From: Mycobacterium parascrofulaceum ATCC BAA-614
GTDB lineage: Bacteria; Actinomycetota; Actinomycetes; Mycobacteriales; Mycobacteriaceae
Direction: 5' to 3'
DNA length: 33,395 bases
Assembly: GCF_000164135.1 (NCBI RefSeq)
Contig: NZ_GG770554.1
Span: 396,698-430,092, forward strand
Shown here piece after piece: positions 1-7,718 of this stretch. Position 1 is the stretch's first letter. Every line of letters starts with the position of its first letter. The notes below the pieces were generated by a model, which saw only the letters and a program-made list of their open reading frames with translations, was not told the origin of the DNA and did no database searches. Both the position numbers and the translations under genes were made by a program.

Positions 1-677
1 ATGACGATCTGGGATTCCTGCCAGATGTTCAGCAGGATGTCGACGACACCTTCGATTGTCCAGTTCGCCGGGTCGAGGATTCTCAGGAGGTCAGCGACGT
101 CGATGTTGGTCAGCTGCAACCTGATGAGGTTGGCTGCCATCGTGAGGAGGATCGCGTAGTCGGCCTCAAGGTACAGCATCCACGCTTTCGGCTGCTGGAT
201 CAGGCTCAACGGCAGGAACGGATTACCAGCTGTGTAAACGTATTTCAGCTCCTCGATGTCGTCGAGGAACTTGATGGTGACGGTGTCGCCTTCTTTGTCG
301 CGCTTGACGGTGACACCTTCTTTGGGGTTCATCCGGCCGCCGATGCGCGCGCCCATTGTTTCGATGATGACGTGAATGTTCGTGGTGCCGCGGGCGTCCT
401 CATCGAGGGCCCAGAACGCGGCCCAGGTGCGCCGTGGATTGTCGAGGTCGATAGGAAGGGTGAGTTCGAAAGTGCCTGTTTCGTTGACGTTTTGCTCAAG
501 GTGCCCGGAGAGTTCTCCGTAGACGGTTCCGCGGTATATCCAGTCGCCGTCGTAGAGTTTGATGGCGGGCCGGTCGAAGGATCGCTCGACGCGGTATTCG
601 CGGAGCTCGCGGGCCCACGCGGCGAAGTCGTCGTGATCGGTGCCGGTGAATGGCTCGGCGTAGGCGTAGAGCGTCAT
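1..677 (-). CDS. Minor tail protein, Gp37-like (C-terminus beyond window)
   Basis: This is an open frame reading leftward from ATG at 677, in ATGA overlap with the stop of the upstream tail gene (674-676). About 225 residues are visible and the frame is still open at base 1. The N-terminus begins MTLYAYAEPFTGTD and continues with a beta-rich stretch ending near IEELKYVYTAGNPFLPLSL. Its place right after a distal-tail-like protein, and its general look, resemble the siphovirus ReqiPepy6 Gp37-like tail proteins common in actinophages. It is probably part of the tail tip or baseplate that contacts the host envelope. The family assignment is from memory of similar proteins; the frame and start are directly visible. 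Confidence 0.7.
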   Translation of the reverse strand, partial: MTLYAYAEPFTGTDHDDFAAWARELREYRVERSFDRPAIKLYDGDWIYRGTVYGELSGHLEQNVNETGTFELTLPIDLDNPRRTWAAFWALDEDARGTTNIHVIIETMGARIGGRMNPKEGVTVKRDKEGDTVTIKFLDDIEELKYVYTAGNPFLPLSLIQQPKAWMLYLEADYAILLTMAANLIRLQLTNIDVADLLRILDPANWTIEGVVDILLNIWQESQIV

Positions 678-2080
678 GTCAGCTCAAGACCTGACTCGGC
701 CGACCAGAATCGGTGCTGCAGTAGGGTTGCTGTTGCGCCGCACGGGCCTTGGCAAATCACGGGCATCATCACCGGGTCATCCTCGGACGCCGTGTATGGC
801 GGCACCATGTACACGGGCTCGACACCGTTGAACAGGCCGGCCGCGTTCGACAGGTCCGCGTTGACGTAGGTGTCCATGTACGGGTCGGACATCACTGAAA
901 GTATCTGCGTAAGTTCAGGTGTCACGATCATCCGCGCCGCATCTGCGCCCGGGTCGCGGCCCCACTTCCGTTCCTGGCCGAAGGAGAAGTCCGGGAACTG
1001 CCATTGCTGCGCTGGGTCGAATACCCACTCAAGCCAGAGCGCCTGGTCGGTGGGGTTCCATACGTCGAACCAGCCGGTGTTGGGGTTCGCGACCACCCGG
1101 GCGGCGTCATATGCCGCGAACGCCTGCCCGGTGAACAGAGCCACGATGACGTTGCTCAAAGGGCCGGACGCGAACTGCAGCACATGCCCGAAGAACGTGC
1201 CCGCGACCGTGACACCATCAGTGCCGACGGTCGAAAGCTGCTCAAGGGCCTGCTGAATCGTCGAGGCCGACGCCAGGAACGAGATCGGCGTTGTGGTTTC
1301 CCCGCCGACCGAGATTGTGAAGTTCAGCGTGCCGATGGTGATGGAGAACGCGATCGGTGCCAGCCCGCCGCCGTCGACAGTCAGGTTACCCGGGCAGGTG
1401 ATCGGGGTTTGGACAGTGAACTGCGCGGGATCACCTGTGACAGTGACGTTCCCGGCACCGAGGTTCGACAGTCCTTCAAGGGCGGTCTGGATCGACGTGA
1501 TGCTCGAGCCGACTGGGAGTGACGACGTGGTCTGAGTGCCGTTCGCGTCGACGTAGGACAGCGTATACGCGCCGGACTTCGATGAGATGAACACCGTGAA
1601 GTTGCCGGGGTTGACCCACGATGCGGTAGTCGCTGGGGATTCGTACATGGGGTTGACCGCCAGCGCGGACACCACGGCGTGGTAGACGTCGTTCAGGTCG
1701 GCGTCGAATCCTTCGTCGGTGGTGTACTCAATCTCCTTGGACAGCTTCAGTGTTAGCGACCGAGGGCCCGATGGACCGTCCCAGGTGCACGTCACTTTCT
1801 GGAAGTTGTACGGTGTTCCCCACAGGCGTTGGAAACGCGGCCGGCTGGCTTTGGTCAGCCAGAACGGCAGGATCGGTTCACGGATCGGGACTTGCTCGCC
1901 GGCGATGCGGCCACCGATTTCGAACGCCCCGGACTGTGTGCGCGTCGTGAAGCCGACGTCGTACATGCCTTTCGGGTCGGTGTCGAGCACGATGTCATCA
2001 GCCAGGTAGTCATCGTTCGGCGCGGACACCACAACCGAATCACCGTTCGTCGATGTCAGGGTGATCGTCGATACAGCCAT
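674..2080 (-). CDS. Minor tail protein, distal-tail (Dit)-like, with two inserted beta modules
   Basis: The 468-residue protein starts at ATG 2080, four bases after the tape-measure stop. Residues 1-145 and 330-468 look like the two halves of a Dit-like tail protein (for example IREPILPFWLTKASRPRFQR), which would form the ring joining tail tube and baseplate. Residues about 170-223 and 250-306 are two copies of a module with the pattern: beta strand, Thr/Ser-rich turn, helix containing IQxALExLS, then VTVTG and a last strand. A related module ends the major tail protein. Such modules decorate phage surfaces and may bind polysaccharide (inference). The gene overlaps the next tail gene by ATGA. 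Confidence 0.75.
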   Translation of the reverse strand: MAVSTITLTSTNGDSVVVSAPNDDYLADDIVLDTDPKGMYDVGFTTRTQSGAFEIGGRIAGEQVPIREPILPFWLTKASRPRFQRLWGTPYNFQKVTCTWDGPSGPRSLTLKLSKEIEYTTDEGFDADLNDVYHAVVSALAVNPMYESPATTASWVNPGNFTVFISSKSGAYTLSYVDANGTQTTSSLPVGSSITSIQTALEGLSNLGAGNVTVTGDPAQFTVQTPITCPGNLTVDGGGLAPIAFSITIGTLNFTISVGGETTTPISFLASASTIQQALEQLSTVGTDGVTVAGTFFGHVLQFASGPLSNVIVALFTGQAFAAYDAARVVANPNTGWFDVWNPTDQALWLEWVFDPAQQWQFPDFSFGQERKWGRDPGADAARMIVTPELTQILSVMSDPYMDTYVNADLSNAAGLFNGVEPVYMVPPYTASEDDPVMMPVICQGPCGATATLLQHRFWSAESGLELT

Positions 2081-2084
2081 CTAG

Positions 2085-4391
2085 CTAGAACCTGTCCAGT
2101 TTCGCTGCGGCCTTCTGCTGCTCAAGGCGTTGCGACTTCACGAAGGCGTCCTCGGTGTCACGGGCATAGATGTTGTATGTCGGGCCAGGCCGCTGCTGCC
2201 CATTGCTGCCCAGGTTTCGCAAACCATTTCCTCCGGGGCTGAGATTCTTGTTCACGACGTCACCGGTACCGCCCATTGGGGACGGCATCGAGCCACCGCC
2301 GCCGCCGATGCTGATCCCGCCGATGAGCTGCGAGATGCCCTTCAGCCACCCCGGCGTGCTGGGTACACCGAACACGCCAAGCGCCGACGACACCTGCCCG
2401 TCGATGAACGAGCCGGCCGCGGCACCGAGGTTGCCGAGATCACCGAGCGCAGCATTACCGCCCGGCTGCTGGCCGGCGAACTGCCCGGGGATTTGGCCGA
2501 GTGCCTGCCCGAAGAATGAGCCAAACCCCGACAGCGACGCCGGAACACCGAGGCTTCCACCACCGAACAGTCCACCGCCGGATCCGATGCCACTGCTGAT
2601 GGTGCTCGCCCCGCCGCCTCCGGGCGCTGCTGCCGCGCTGGAAGGCAAGCCGCCTATGCCGCCGGCGGGGCCTTCGCCGAACAGCGTCGGCAGGTACATG
2701 TGCTGGTCGAACTGCGGGCTGCTGGCACCCGCCGCGCCAGCACCCACGAGGAAGTTGCCGTGCGAGCCACCCGATTCGGCGTTGCGACCGTCCGACAAGG
2801 TCATGGCCATGTGGCCGTCATTCGGGCCGGGACCGTGGTCATACCAGCCCACCGAGATCTGCCCCAGGCTACCGAGGCCCTGCTTGAACCCGCGGGCGGC
2901 GAGCCAGTCAGCGGCGTTCTTCGTCGACATGAGTCCGGTTTCCGGCAGGCCGAGCGCGCGGTCGATGACGCGCGCCACCGTTCCCGAGCAGTCATAGCGG
3001 GTCTGTTGGTTGTACGGCGCACCAACCAGTGACTGTGCTGCGGAAACGTCGGGGCCAGATACGAGGCCGCCACCATCGAATCCAGGAATGCTTTTCATCC
3101 AATCCCACAGGGGCGCACCGGAATTCACGGCGTGCAATAGCGGCAGGTTCTTCTGGGTGTCTTCGGCGTTGGTGACGAACTCTTTATTCGAAACGCGGAC
3201 CATCGCCGGCCAGCCGAGGATCGAATCAGACGTGCCCGAGCCCGGACCCGAAATAAGCCCGCCGCCAGCGTTGCCCGGCATGTCGGGATGCATGAAGCGC
3301 GTCATGTCCGGGACCACGCCGGACGGAGGAAGCACGGCGGCCGCAGTCGGCGGCGGAGCCGATCCGGCCGGCAGCAGCGCCGCGAACGGATCCAGTGAGC
3401 CCGGCGTCTGGACGTAATGCGTTCCCGGCGGGGCCGGCGGCGTCACGACGAGCGGCGCCGAACCGGGGACCGGAATCACCGGCGCCCCTTCGTGTCCGCG
3501 GATCGGACTCTGAAAGCCCTTCGTCGGGTCGGGAGCCTGCGCGATCTGATTCAGTCCCCACGCGACGCCGGCGGCCGCGGCGGCGGCCATCGCGAGCGGG
3601 CCGGCGAACTCCGACACGGCGGCCCCGAGCGCGGCGAACTTCCCGCCGTAGCGCTCCGATCCGGACGCGAGCGTTTCGATCATCGAACCGACGCCGGAGA
3701 TCCCGTCCTTCAGCGCATAGAACTGTGTCTGTAGCGGCGCGACTTCGTTCGCGATCGTCGCTATCGTGCTGCCCGCGCTAGACTGGCCGATCGCGTTGAG
3801 CGCGTTCGAGATCCCGTTTAGCCCGCTAGCCGCGTCACCGGACTTCAGCGCGCCAATCGCATCGGACATGTGGCCGAAGCCATCGGTCGCCGCCGACACG
3901 CGATCGCGGACATCTTGAACTTTCTCCGCGACGTCCTGGACCCAATGCCCGACCCGGCTATCGCCGATGACCTGGCCGATCTTGCCGCCAACCTTCTTCG
4001 CGGCTTCCTGGACGAGATCGTCGACTTCCCAACCGGCATCCCGAACCGCGTCGGTGATGATGTCCTTCAGCGAGTCGCCGACCTTCTTCGTCTTCGACTC
4101 GTCGACCTTCGGCTCGATTTTGATCTCGGGCGGCTTCGACTTCTTGACCGAATCCTGAACAGCCTTGTCGACCTTCTTCGCCTCGACCTTCGGCTGAAGC
4201 TCAATCTCCGGTGGCTTCGACGACTTCTTAACCGAGTCCTGAACGGCCTTGTCGATCGTCTTCGGGTCGATCTGCGGGTCAATCGTGACCGTGATCGGCT
4301 TCCCGGTGATCTCCTTATTGATCGCGTCCGAGACACCCTTGAGACTCGGAATGATCTGCAAGACAGCGTAACCGATTGATTTATCCGCCAT
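2085..4391 (-). CDS. Tape measure protein with NlpC/P60- or CHAP-like peptidase domain
   Basis: The 768-residue protein sets tail length and probably helps the phage cross the cell wall. The N-terminal 110 residues carry two near-identical copies of a charged helix (KAVQDSVKKSKPPEI type), followed by predicted helical regions and an Ala-rich hydrophobic stretch near residue 270-290. Residues about 455-570 resemble a cysteine peptidase: RYDCSG with Cys468 and a downstream DGHMAM with His527, the usual order of an NlpC/P60 or CHAP peptidoglycan hydrolase. The C-terminal third is Gly-rich. The protein is short for a mycobacteriophage tape measure. The ATG at 4391 follows AAGGAGGTGAT, a full match to the 16S anti-Shine-Dalgarno, suggesting very strong initiation. 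Confidence 0.88.
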   Translation of the reverse strand: MADKSIGYAVLQIIPSLKGVSDAINKEITGKPITVTIDPQIDPKTIDKAVQDSVKKSSKPPEIELQPKVEAKKVDKAVQDSVKKSKPPEIKIEPKVDESKTKKVGDSLKDIITDAVRDAGWEVDDLVQEAAKKVGGKIGQVIGDSRVGHWVQDVAEKVQDVRDRVSAATDGFGHMSDAIGALKSGDAASGLNGISNALNAIGQSSAGSTIATIANEVAPLQTQFYALKDGISGVGSMIETLASGSERYGGKFAALGAAVSEFAGPLAMAAAAAAGVAWGLNQIAQAPDPTKGFQSPIRGHEGAPVIPVPGSAPLVVTPPAPPGTHYVQTPGSLDPFAALLPAGSAPPPTAAAVLPPSGVVPDMTRFMHPDMPGNAGGGLISGPGSGTSDSILGWPAMVRVSNKEFVTNAEDTQKNLPLLHAVNSGAPLWDWMKSIPGFDGGGLVSGPDVSAAQSLVGAPYNQQTRYDCSGTVARVIDRALGLPETGLMSTKNAADWLAARGFKQGLGSLGQISVGWYDHGPGPNDGHMAMTLSDGRNAESGGSHGNFLVGAGAAGASSPQFDQHMYLPTLFGEGPAGGIGGLPSSAAAAPGGGGASTISSGIGSGGGLFGGGSLGVPASLSGFGSFFGQALGQIPGQFAGQQPGGNAALGDLGNLGAAAGSFIDGQVSSALGVFGVPSTPGWLKGISQLIGGISIGGGGGSMPSPMGGTGDVVNKNLSPGGNGLRNLGSNGQQRPGPTYNIYARDTEDAFVKSQRLEQQKAAAKLDRF

Positions 4392-4397
4392 GTCCGA

Positions 4398-4787
4398 TCA
4401 CCTCCTTCGTCCCTGCGCCCGTGCGTTTCTGCGTTTCTGCTGCCGCGCCTTGAGTTCCGCGGCGCGGCGATTCTTCGCGGCGATTGATCTCGTGGTGCGC
4501 AGCGGATGATCAAAGTCCTGCGGCAGCGAATTCTTCGGCGAGTTCGCCCGCACTATCGCCACCCACACGTCCGCGAGCAGGTCGTCGGTCAACGACCACA
4601 CTGGCTGGCCACTGTTCATCGAACGGGCGGTGGCCGACGTCGGGGTAAGCCCTTCGATCAGCGATGTCAGCCTCCTCGGGGATAAGCGCCCGCGGTAGAA
4701 GTCGAGGAGGTCTACGTCGTAGTCCCGCAGTAGGTCTGCCTCTATCGCGCCGCCGTGCTCGTCGAGCAGCTCGTAGAGGCCGACTAG
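4398..4787 (-). CDS. Tail assembly chaperone T extension, made by -1 frameshift
   Basis: This frame has no good start of its own but follows directly from the upstream chaperone gene if the ribosome slips -1 at 4787-4793. The translation from 4787 begins LVGLYELLDEHGGAIEADLL, continues through LLDFYRGRLSPRRLTSLIEG and DLLADVWVAIVRANSPKN, and ends in an Arg-rich tail, 129 residues in all. This is the standard T part of actinophage tail assembly chaperones, the counterpart of lambda gpG-T. The fused product would be about 225 residues. It would bind the tape measure during tail polymerisation. An internal ATG at 4619 gives a shorter frame that I regard as an artefact. Confidence 0.88.
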   Translation of the reverse strand, partial: LVGLYELLDEHGGAIEADLLRDYDVDLLDFYRGRLSPRRLTSLIEGLTPTSATARSMNSGQPVWSLTDDLLADVWVAIVRANSPKNSLPQDFDHPLRTTRSIAAKNRRAAELKARQQKRRNARAQGRRR

Positions 4788-5074
4788 TTTCCCTGGGTTG
4801 CCGCCCGGATCTTGTCGCCGAGCTCGCGGAGGTCACGAGATCCAGCACCAGCGCCGCGCAGCGCGTTCCACTGTTCCTCGCCGAGCAGCGCTTTGGTGGC
4901 GCCGTAATCGTCCCCAGCGCGCGCGGCTTCCATCGCGTCGATCGGCACGTTATGCACCGGCACATGCAGCGTCACGCCGCACTGCTCGATGACCACGCAA
5001 TCGTCGGCGGCCTCAGCTTCCCGCGCTTTGGCCGCCGACGACTTCGTCTTCTTCGACTCCGAGACAGTTGCCAT
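4784..5074 (-). CDS. Tail assembly chaperone (G-like protein)
   Basis: The 96-residue protein starts at ATG 5074, four bases after the major tail gene stop, and ends in TAG at 4784-4786 straight after a slippery heptamer. It has a charged, Ala-rich N-terminus, a middle CGVTLHVPVHNVPIDAMEAA typical of the actinophage G protein, and ends DKIRAATQGN. It acts as an assembly chaperone for the tape measure and is absent from finished virions in the lambda model. The short form is made by normal termination and the long form by frameshifting into the next frame. Confidence 0.88.
   Translation of the reverse strand: MATVSESKKTKSSAAKAREAEAADDCVVIEQCGVTLHVPVHNVPIDAMEAARAGDDYGATKALLGEEQWNALRGAGAGSRDLRELGDKIRAATQGN
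4787..4793 (-). promoter_or_regulatory. -1 programmed ribosomal frameshift site, GGGAAAC
   Basis: On the minus strand the last codons of the chaperone gene read CAG GGA AAC TAG. The heptamer G GGA AAC fits X-XXY-YYZ in the zero frame and is a known class of tandem slippery site. Slippage by -1 reads GGG AAA CTA and bypasses the stop into a 129-codon conserved-looking frame. The stop codon lying immediately after the heptamer would help by slowing the ribosome. Confidence 0.92.
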
Positions 5075-5078
5075 GTAC

Positions 5079-5891
5079 TTAAGCGACGCTCACAGTGCCG
5101 CCGGTACCCGACGCGGACACCGAACCTGGGGATGCGGTGAACACCACCGACAGGCTGCCCGGCGCACCGCCGGAACCGGTGACAGTGGCGCCGGGCGTCG
5201 GGAGCGCCTGCACGCTCGCCAGGGCCCGCAACGCGGTCTGCAGGGCCGCCGCGGTCAGCGTCGACAGCGACGGCGTGGTGTTCGCGCCGACCGTCGCGGT
5301 GTACGCCGTCACGCCCGTGCCGATGGTGAACGTCTTCGTCACGTCATCGGAGCTCGCGTCGATGCGCTGGAAGACGTCGCCGTTGGCGTCCGCGGTATGG
5401 TGGACCGTCATCTCGGCGAACGACAGCTCGCCCTGGATGATGCCGCCGTGCGACTTCAGCTCGAGCAGCGCTGGCCGCAGCTGCACCCAGACGACGGTGG
5501 TGTCCTCGTCGACGAAGCGGTACAGCAGGTAGCCCTGCACGTTCTGCGGCTTGCCGATCTTGTTGTCCGATGATCCGGGCAGCACGAACTTCCGGGTGAT
5601 CGAGTTCCACTCGAGCGCGGTGAAACCGGACTTGAGCTTGCCCTTGAAGAACTTGACGCGGAACGCCGGGTGGCCGAACGCGTCGTATTCCTTGACATCG
5701 CCACTCGGGTCGAGCGGAATGCCCTTCTGGTCGTCGATGAGGCCGACTTCTTCCCAGCCGAGTTCGTCGAGGTCGGCGTCGGGGTTGGTGGGCATGTAGG
5801 TGGAGATGTCGTCGACGCCTTCCGCCGGCAGGTACCACACCTCTGCCTCGTCTGGAATCGTCGTCAATTCCGGGTTGATGGTTTGGGTCAT
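5079..5891 (-). CDS. Major tail (tube) protein
   Basis: The 270-residue protein starts at ATG 5891 after an AAGGAGGG Shine-Dalgarno. It forms the tail tube. Residues 1-185 match the general pattern of actinophage tube proteins (GWEEVGLIDDQKGIP; YLLYRFVDEDTTVVWVQLRP; LSFAEMTVHHTADANG). Residues about 196-252 form an Ig-like or decorating C-terminal module rich in Thr, Ser and Gly, with ALQTALRALASV in its helix, related to the two modules in the Dit-like protein. The gene lies after the head-completion genes and before the chaperones, as expected, and is preceded by a hairpin at 5922-5948. Confidence 0.88.
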   Translation of the reverse strand: MTQTINPELTTIPDEAEVWYLPAEGVDDISTYMPTNPDADLDELGWEEVGLIDDQKGIPLDPSGDVKEYDAFGHPAFRVKFFKGKLKSGFTALEWNSITRKFVLPGSSDNKIGKPQNVQGYLLYRFVDEDTTVVWVQLRPALLELKSHGGIIQGELSFAEMTVHHTADANGDVFQRIDASSDDVTKTFTIGTGVTAYTATVGANTTPSLSTLTAAALQTALRALASVQALPTPGATVTGSGGAPGSLSVVFTASPGSVSASGTGGTVSVA

Positions 5892-5921
5892 GGGATTCTT
5901 CCCTCCTTCAAGGGATCAAAA

Positions 5922-5948
5922 TGCCCGGCCCAGGGCTTGGGTCGGGGC
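5922..5948 (-). terminator. Hairpin with T-run before the major tail gene
   Basis: On the minus strand, a stem of GCCCCGACCCA against TGGGCCGGGC (one G-T pair and one bulge) with loop AGCCC is followed by ATTTTG. It looks like an intrinsic terminator or a 5' mRNA-stabilising hairpin between head-completion and tail genes. No separate promoter could be assigned between it and the tail gene, so partial termination or RNA processing is likelier than a full stop. Confidence 0.45.
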
Positions 5949-5969
5949 TGAAGGCGCGGCAGGCCGCGT

Positions 5970-6353
5970 TTACTGTGTACGGGCACGGGCCCGCACAATG
6001 ACTGAGGCGAGGTCACCGCCAGTCGACTCATCCCGGGATTCCAATACCCCGGACACCGAACCCGGAACGATCGCCGCGACCCCGGGAATCTTCCCCGCCA
6101 ACAAGCGCGCTACCGCGGCGTGCACGTACGTGCGGTCCCGTCCCGACGTCCACGACGTCATGCGGATAGCAGTCGTCGTCGACGCCTTCCACACTGTGCC
6201 GCCGTCATCGGCGATGACTAGTACGGGATCGGACCCCAGTGTCCAGTCGGCGGGGAATTCCAGCACCACGGACAGCTCTGGGAAATCCGGCGGCAGATCG
6301 TTCTTCAGACAATCTTTGATCAGCTGCGGAACGTCGACGGGCGTGAAGGTCAT
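5970..6353 (-). CDS. Tail terminator-like protein
   Basis: A 127-residue protein starting MTFTPVDVPQLIKDCLKND at ATG 6353, in ATGA overlap with the upstream gene; a longer frame to 6698 would overlap that gene in another frame and is not credible. Position (last head-tail connector gene before the major tail protein), size, and content (a small alpha/beta protein with VVLEFPADW and VHAAVARLLAGK) fit a tail terminator or tail completion protein that caps the tail tube. The assignment rests mostly on gene order. Confidence 0.7.
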   Translation of the reverse strand: MTFTPVDVPQLIKDCLKNDLPPDFPELSVVLEFPADWTLGSDPVLVIADDGGTVWKASTTTAIRMTSWTSGRDRTYVHAAVARLLAGKIPGVAAIVPGSVSGVLESRDESTGGDLASVIVRARARTQ

Positions 6354-6655
6354 TTCTTGCCTTTGGCCCGGGAGTTGCGTGTCCGACCCTTCCCGCCGGT
6401 ACGCGGATATTGCACCACCTCGAGCCCCACCGCGGTGGCCGCGCGGCTCAACACACCATCCTTGGCCTGCTGATCGGAAGGCACACGCACGCTCGCCCGG
6501 GAACGGTCCGTAACCTTCTGCGTCACGGTCGCGTCCGGGCCGGCCGCCGCCGCGACCTTCGCCGCGATCTCTCCAACCAGCTCGGCCGCGGTCTCCTTGA
6601 GCACCTCGGCGCCGCCGGCCAAGTCCAAGTGGAACCCGATTTCGCTGCTCGTCAT
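6350..6655 (-). CDS. HK97 gp10-like head-tail connector component
   Basis: A 101-residue protein starting MTSSEIGFHLDLAGGAEVLKE, with ATGA overlaps at both ends. The N-terminal region is a helix with an AELVGEIAAKVAAAAG pattern, then a basic strand segment and a very basic C-terminus (GKGRTRNSRAKGKK). This is the usual shape of HK97 gp10-like neck proteins, which lie between the stopper and the tail terminator genes. The basic tail may contact DNA at the connector (inference). Confidence 0.68.
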   Translation of the reverse strand: MTSSEIGFHLDLAGGAEVLKETAAELVGEIAAKVAAAAGPDATVTQKVTDRSRASVRVPSDQQAKDGVLSRAATAVGLEVVQYPRTGGKGRTRNSRAKGKK

Positions 6656-6966
6656 CCCATACCCGCCGAACAGGCCACTTCGAGGCCACCCTGGCCATTC
6701 ATCTCCCAGACGTTGACGACGATCCGGTACCGCGTGTCCCGCACGGTGAGCTCATCGTCGTCGGTCAGGTCTGTTCCCAGCGGGAAGTAGACGACGGCAC
6801 CGAGGTCTTCGCCGCGGCGGCCGGTGCTGGTTCTGCTCTGCGACTGCGGCGCGGGGTAGACGCCGGGGGCCACGGCGATCGCGTCCAGCGGATCGTCGGA
6901 TCCGGGGTTCCATTTTCCGTTCTCGTCGCGAAACGCACCGCGGTGCCGGATCACCTGCTCGGTCAC
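6652..6966 (-). CDS. Head-tail stopper-like protein
   Basis: A 104-residue protein starting at GTG 6966 in GTGA overlap with the upstream adaptor gene; the frame runs upstream but has no coding look there. It contains a polar loop segment then VYFPLGTDLTDDDELTVRDTRY, the typical beta-barrel signature (a strand plus D-x-LTVRGxRY) of phage head closure or stopper proteins. It plugs the connector after DNA packaging. Order adaptor, stopper, gp10-like, terminator is preserved here. Confidence 0.75.
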   Translation of the reverse strand: MTEQVIRHRGAFRDENGKWNPGSDDPLDAIAVAPGVYPAPQSQSRTSTGRRGEDLGAVVYFPLGTDLTDDDELTVRDTRYRIVVNVWEMNGQGGLEVACSAGMG

Positions 6967-7478
6967 GGCGCGCTTTCCAGCCGGTACTGCTCGAGCAGCG
7001 CCCGCTCGACGACGGTGAACGCCGACCCGGTGGCCATCGCCTCGTCGTAATACTGAAACGGGCCGACCGCCTTCACCCGGCCTTTGGTGGTGGTGGCCAG
7101 CGGTGACCGCCCCGCGATCGATGCCACGGCCGCATTGAAGTCGGCTGCGTTGGGTTCGTTGTCGTCGGCGTCGACGTCGGCGGGGAAGCCATGGGTCATG
7201 GTGACGACGATCGACCCGTAGTTCCTCGACCACCAGGCACCGCACCTCTTGCGGACCAGGCCGCGCGCCGACACGAAAAGATCGGTGTCCACGTCCAGCT
7301 CGACACCGTTCTCCACCACGGATGTCAGCTTGATCAGCCGCAGCGTCGGCAGTACCAGCAGCACCGATCCCGGCCCGTCGAGCGTCACCTCGTCGTCCTC
7401 GCGGACGGGGGTGACGTGCCAGCCGCAGAAACGCCGCGCGGCGGACCGCGCGGCGTCCTCGGGCGTCGGATCAGGCAT
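6963..7478 (-). CDS. Head-tail adaptor (gp6-like connector) protein
   Basis: A 171-residue protein starting MPDPTPEDAARSAARRFCGW at ATG 7478, overlapping the upstream gene's TGA. The first half, with VLLVLPTLRLIKLTSVVENG and then a HGFP motif (TMTHGFPADVD), is characteristic of actinophage head-tail adaptor proteins that form a ring under the portal. A longer frame up to 7619 reads as Arg-rich nonsense and is rejected. Confidence 0.78.
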   Translation of the reverse strand: MPDPTPEDAARSAARRFCGWHVTPVREDDEVTLDGPGSVLLVLPTLRLIKLTSVVENGVELDVDTDLFVSARGLVRKRCGAWWSRNYGSIVVTMTHGFPADVDADDNEPNAADFNAAVASIAGRSPLATTTKGRVKAVGPFQYYDEAMATGSAFTVVERALLEQYRLESAP

Positions 7479-7650
7479 CGCCCTCTGCGGACTTGTTCGC
7501 CGGGGTGCGCGACTTGTTGGCCGGCGCCTTGGCCGCCTTCGGTGCGGGCTTGTCCTCGTCGGAAGCCTTGAGGCCCATAGCCTTCGCGTCCGCATCGTTG
7601 AGCAACAGCGTCGTCTCAACGCCGTTGACCGTGGTCTTGTACTTCTTCAA
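7471..7650 (-). CDS. Small Lys/Ala-rich head gene product
   Basis: A 59-residue protein that begins at TTG 7650 (KKYKTTVNGVETTLLLNDAD), seven bases after a perfect AAGGAGG, which decides this start over the long upstream frame. Its first 25 residues form a compact beta-alpha unit and the rest is a Lys, Ala and Pro tail. Small genes of this type often sit between capsid and adaptor genes in actinophages; no function is established that I know of. It overlaps the adaptor start. Confidence 0.72.
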   Translation of the reverse strand: MKKYKTTVNGVETTLLLNDADAKAMGLKASDEDKPAPKAAKAPANKSRTPANKSAEGDA

Positions 7651-7672
7651 CGGTCCGCCTCCTTGTGCGGGT

Positions 7673-7704
7673 GTGACGGGCGGCCAAGTCTGACCGCCCG
7701 TCAC
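7673..7704. terminator. Perfect 11-bp stem-loop after the capsid gene
   Basis: GTGACGGGCGG at 7673-7683 pairs perfectly with CCGCCCGTCAC at 7694-7704 around a 10-nt loop, in the only gap between the capsid stop (7719) and the next start (7650). There is no T-run on the minus-strand side, so it may be a T-less mycobacterial-type terminator, an attenuator lowering downstream expression, or a stabiliser of the 3' end of capsid mRNA. Confidence 0.6.
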
Positions 7705-7718
7705 GCCGATCAGGGCCA

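Noticed and set aside
4510..4965. 151-codon minus frame in the chaperone region
   Set aside because: Third frame, Arg-rich; the frameshifted frame gives the conserved chaperone sequence instead.
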